Assembly (NCBI GenBank): GCA_025602915.1 | Contig: JAHLJZ010000099.1 | Span: forward strand, 1 to 64,000 | Length of the DNA: 64,000 bases | Reading direction: 5' to 3' | Source of the DNA: Paraphysoderma sedebokerense | Taxonomy: Eukaryota; Blastocladiomycota; Physodermatomycetes; Physodermatales; Physodermataceae | Part shown: piece by piece, positions 60,683 to 64,000 of the stretch | How positions within the stretch are numbered: position 1 is the stretch's first letter | Layout of the letters: each line of letters opens with the position of its first letter | Translations under genes and position numbers: made by a program | The notes under the pieces: generated by a model | The model's input: the letters and a program-made list of their open reading frames with translations, nothing else | The model's database searches: none | Told to the model about the DNA's origin: nothing

Positions 60683-61966
60683 TCATGACAATACATCCAT
60701 TGCCAAAGAATTGGACGAATCTTGATGACCCGACAAGTTAAGTGGATTATTGTAATAATCTATATTTACAACTGATTCAGGTATTTCCGGTAAAAAAACG
60801 ATATTATTATCACTGCAAATCAACCTCTTAAGCGAAGTGGGCAAAATAGGAAGATGAGTCAAGGCATTTCCTCGACAATTCAAACTCCGGAGTGAATTCG
60901 GTAACCGCGGAAGGGAAATCAGGTCACACTGAATACATGATAAAGTGCTCAATGAATCTGGAAGAGGAGGGAGCTCAAAAAATGTACATTGTTGACAGTA
61001 TAACAGGATGAGTGAGGTTGGCAGGTCAGGTAATCGGTCCCAGAACGAGCAATACAATTTTTTCAATGATGGCGGCAGGACAGAAGGGGGAAGTAAAGAT
61101 GAGCAACCTATACAATTGAGTATTTCTAGTGACTTCGGAAGCCCTGGAAGAGATTGAAGCCTTTCACTACTGATACAATAAAGCACCTTCAAATTCGGAG
61201 GCAAAGATGGTAATGTGAAGAAATTGGTGCAATTTAAATTTAGCTCCTTCAGGGATGGCGGCAATAGTGAGATTTGAGAGAGACTTTTGCAGCCGCTTAA
61301 ATTGAGGTATTGTAACTTTTGTGGTAACGCTGGTAAGACTCTTAATGACCAATTATCAGAGCAATCAAGACGTTGTAGACCATCAGGAAGGGAGGGTAAC
61401 GTCGTTATTTCATTGATCCGGCATGTAAGACTGCGCAATGATTGCGGAAAGCGAAAAAATCTTTTGAGACCATTGCCTTCACAATGCAAAGACGTCAAAT
61501 TATCTGGCAGTGATGGCAAAGTTTCAAAAGGCGAGTTAATTAGGCTTAATTCTGTTAATGTCTCTGGTAAATCTTGAAATTGTATTCTTGATGACTGAAA
61601 TTCAAATCTACTCAAATATTTCAGCAACTGCAAATCAACTCCCGAACAATCCGTGAAATCAAGTAATATCAACTTTTGAATATTTGGAATTCTCATCACC
61701 AACTGTTGTGTGTCGCGAGTAAACTCGTCAAACCCTTCCATTCCGCGAAGACCTAATGTATGAATATACCGAATCATCACACTTTTACATATGTCAGGTA
61801 AATTAACGCAGGGAGTTGTAAATTCTCGGAATAAAGTAGCCCTAGACGGTTCGAGGAAAGTTTGGTGGGTCAGCGCAAAATTTTTCAAGTCATTTTGGTT
61901 CATGAATGTCGCGACGATGGGTAAAATGTCCGTAAACTCAGAACATATAATTCTAGTCGAATTCAT
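60683..61966 (-). CDS. F-box-like protein with bacterial-type LRRs (minus copy)
   Basis: Single exon, 427 residues from ATG 61966 (MNSTRIICSEFTDILP). The N-terminus (TDILPIVATFMNQNDLKNFA then LTHQTFLEPSRATLF) parallels that of the plus-strand relative, so both have an F-box-like start. About thirteen LPxLPxSLxxLxCxxN repeats of 19-22 residues follow (LPSLPDGLQRLDCSDN, LPALPQKLQYLNLSGC, LPRLPNSLRSLNCRGN). Many repeats carry a Cys at the asparagine-ladder approach. Likely duplicates of an older gene, since repeats are similar in kind but not in order. Binding partner unknown. Confidence 0.8.
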   Translation of the reverse strand: MNSTRIICSEFTDILPIVATFMNQNDLKNFALTHQTFLEPSRATLFREFTTPCVNLPDICKSVMIRYIHTLGLRGMEGFDEFTRDTQQLVMRIPNIQKLILLDFTDCSGVDLQLLKYLSRFEFQSSRIQFQDLPETLTELSLINSPFETLPSLPDNLTSLHCEGNGLKRFFRFPQSLRSLTCRINEITTLPSLPDGLQRLDCSDNWSLRVLPALPQKLQYLNLSGCKSLSQISLLPPSLKELNLNCTNFFTLPSLPPNLKVLYCISSERLQSLPGLPKSLEILNCIGCSSLLPPSVLPPSLKKLYCSFWDRLPDLPTSLILLYCQQCTFFELPPLPDSLSTLSCIQCDLISLPRLPNSLRSLNCRGNALTHLPILPTSLKRLICSDNNIVFLPEIPESVVNIDYYNNPLNLSGHQDSSNSLAMDVLS

Positions 61967-63041
61967 ATTAAATCCCAATATTTATATGGTCCTCGCATAA
62001 TTCTGTACTGGGTGCTATCATACGATATTTTACAACTATGCCCTGAAGTCAGAAGCATTTCAACCAATTGGGCCCAGCTGGTCATAAGCTCACTGATGCG
62101 ACCGAAATCGCTACTCAAACGCCATTAAAGCAGCCGCTGTTACTCCTCTCCTTCGCTTCGTTCATGACAATGAATGATGTGATGATTTCACGTCTTTGAG
62201 GAGAGTTTGGGAATCATATACAATAATTTGTTGCAAGTTTGGTCAAACTGTGACGACGAGGATGGACGCTGACCACGTAACATATACTTTGATTTGGAAG
62301 GCCTAAATCACCTGAAGGCTAAATGTGGCCAACTCATGTCTCTTATCGCTCACACATAGAAACAGCTTATACAAGATCTAATAGAATAAAACTGTCTAAA
62401 ACACTCTCTGGATAAAGAGTCAAGCTATTCCTCCCGGTATCAGACCTATGCCAGAGTCATATATATTGTGAAAGTCAATGCTGTAGCTCAGGCTTCCAAT
62501 TATACCCAGTAACTTATCATGGAGACTCCTAATGGTCGTTTCTGGTATATCTCAACCTCTATTGAGGTACGCATTGAAGCAATTCTCACAGTATTACCAT
62601 GCCTCGCGGGATATCTTTCTCAACTCTTAATGCATTCTGGGTTCAACCGAAGTCACTTGGAGGGTCACAATCTCAAGATGTGATTTTGATCAGGTTACCC
62701 GCCAATGTCTCGAGAAGACAGCCATGGTACACGGAATTTTCGACAAATTGGTGGAGAACCTGGTCAAGATGACATGATGGGAAAGCGAAAGCTCCAAGAC
62801 AAATTATGTAGCAATAAGCGATCATTGGGACTTAAATCAGCAATACAGCAAAAGGAAAGTCGCAATAAGAGTGAATTATTTAATATTCTAATAATGTTTG
62901 CGTGGCATTCTCGGATGAGAATCAGTTCATGTGCGCCAAGGCCTCTCAAAAGATCGACACTTTGTGATTCTGACAACATTCCTGTACTCATCACAACGAT
63001 ATACACTCTGAGCCATATCTATACCAAATATTGCTGAAAAG
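61967..63041. other. intergenic spacer, divergent LRR/centrin promoters
   Basis: A 1.1-kb gap between divergently transcribed genes. A 110-codon frame (62705-63037) and its antisense show no family signal and no splice support. Nothing else is seen. Confidence 0.45.
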
Positions 63042-63850
63042 ATGATGGTAAACTTTCACCTTCACTTTGTTTTCTTCTATAGACATAACAGTTGACCTCA
63101 TCGCTCCTGTCAATTGACTGATCCATTTCTCCAACCCTTTTTTCGTCTTGTATCACAACACAATAGTCCTCAACCTTCCGCAAACCAACCACCTCCACCT
63201 CCAATCGCACAAAACAGTCTCGTCCTGAACTTACGCCCGAACAGAAACAAGAAATCAGAGAAGCATTCGATCTTTTCGATACAGATGGTTCCGGAACGAT
63301 TGATTCCAAGGAACTAAAAGTCGCAATGAGGGCGTTAGGATTTGAACCTAAAAAAGAGGAAATCAAAAGAATGATTAGTGAGATTGATAAAAATGGCACT
63401 GGGAGTATCGATTTTAATGAATTCTTGGAATTGATGACTGGCAAAATGGTACAATCTGTGGTCTTTATTTTCATCGTCGCAATCAGCAATCATTAAGCCT
63501 ATTATCTCATTACCTTAATTTCTTCCAATTTTGTATTTCTTGGACTCTAACTCTTCTATTCGTACTCTCCTGCCCTTTCGATACTTACATTCTCTTCCAC
63601 ACCCTTAACCACACCACAAAAGGCCGAACGGGACTCCCGCACTGAAATTCTCAAAGCCTTCAAACTCTTTGACGACGACAACACTGGTTCTATTTCATTC
63701 AAAAATTTAAAGCGAGTAGCCAGAGAGTTAGGCGAAAACCTGACAGACGAAGAGTTACAAGAAATGATTGACGAAGCTGATAGAGACGGGGACGGTGTTG
63801 TCAGTGAAGAAGAGTTTTTAAGGGTAATGAAAAAAACGGGGTTGTATTAA
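63042..63850 (+). CDS. centrin, EF-hand basal body/SPB protein
   Basis: Calcium-binding protein of basal bodies and spindle poles. Exons 63042-63047, 63167-63448 and 63623-63850 give 171 residues (human centrin-2 has 172). The tiny first exon encodes just MM; its donor (gtaaac) and the acceptor (caatag) fit the frame to [12 protein letters not shown]. Four EF-hands follow: [36 protein letters not shown] (last position Asn instead of Glu, so weaker) and [12 protein letters not shown]. Between hands 1 and 2 is [15 protein letters not shown]; the protein ends [11 protein letters not shown], the centrin signature. The last two exons are certain; the start is an inference. Confidence 0.93.
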
Positions 63851-64000
63851 AAATATTCAACTCCCCTCTTCATACATCATACAACTATCACACAACTATA
63901 GTAGACGTACCATGCGGACGTTAACGTTGTGAAACGCCTGTAGTTAGACATATTTCCTTCATTTTATTCTTTGGATCGGAAGGAATCAGGCGATAATGGA
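63851..64000. other. centrin 3' region to window edge
   Basis: AT-rich 3' flank with no feature recognised. Confidence 0.4.

Noticed and set aside
62705-63037. 110-codon plus-strand frame upstream of centrin
   Set aside because: No family signal and it would overlap the centrin promoter.
1-64000. CRISPR arrays, bacterial operons or rRNA genes
   Set aside because: None seen; spliced genes and eukaryotic tRNAs make a bacterial or organelle origin untenable.

Overview
The window looks like nuclear DNA of an early-diverging, probably flagellated fungus (chytrid or blastoclad grade). Evidence: short GT-AG introns of about 55-120 nt in most genes, an intron-bearing tRNA-Asn, fungal-type genes (NAD-specific glutamate dehydrogenase Gdh2, Vac8, BIM1/X325, HAM1-like), and genes typical of flagellates or early branches (centrin ending in Lys-Lys-Thr-Gly-Leu-Tyr, an OCRL-type 5-phosphatase with ASH-RhoGAP tail, a costars/ABRACL protein). 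The species is not identified. All gene models were spliced by eye from frame, splice sites and family conservation; exon edges may be off in places.

Left half (1-37.4 kb) is an ordinary housekeeping region: partial acidic coiled protein (-), OCRL-like phosphatase (-), Rpn1 of the 26S proteasome (-), BIM1-like copper protein (+), Gdh2 (+), a C1-domain membrane protein (-), a HAM1-like lipid-binding-type protein (-), a small acidic protein (-), PGAP1/Bst1 GPI deacylase (+), Vac8 (-), ABRACL (-), Rpf1 (-) and an ADP-ribose pyrophosphatase (-).

From 37.5 to 49.3 kb is an accessory region: two divergent F-box/LRR paralogues, then a tandemly duplicated unit holding an unrecognised membrane protein (signal anchor, Cys/N-glycosylation-rich ectodomain, second membrane segment, cytosolic tail with a PPPPY motif). 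The second copy of the unit carries a truncated F-box relic and a 3.0-kb insertion. The two membrane-protein genes share a 405-bp identical block that includes an intron, while their flanking exons differ, which suggests recent gene conversion.

From 49.3 to 64 kb: a Som1-like small protein (+), tRNA-Lys (-), Cdc45 (-), tRNA-Asn with a 27-nt intron (-), an orphan family-2-type glycosyltransferase (+), two convergent F-box-like proteins whose repeats are of the LPxLPxxLxxLxC type known from bacterial effectors (YopM/IpaH/SspH), with a second, identical tRNA-Lys between them, and a centrin (+) at the right edge.
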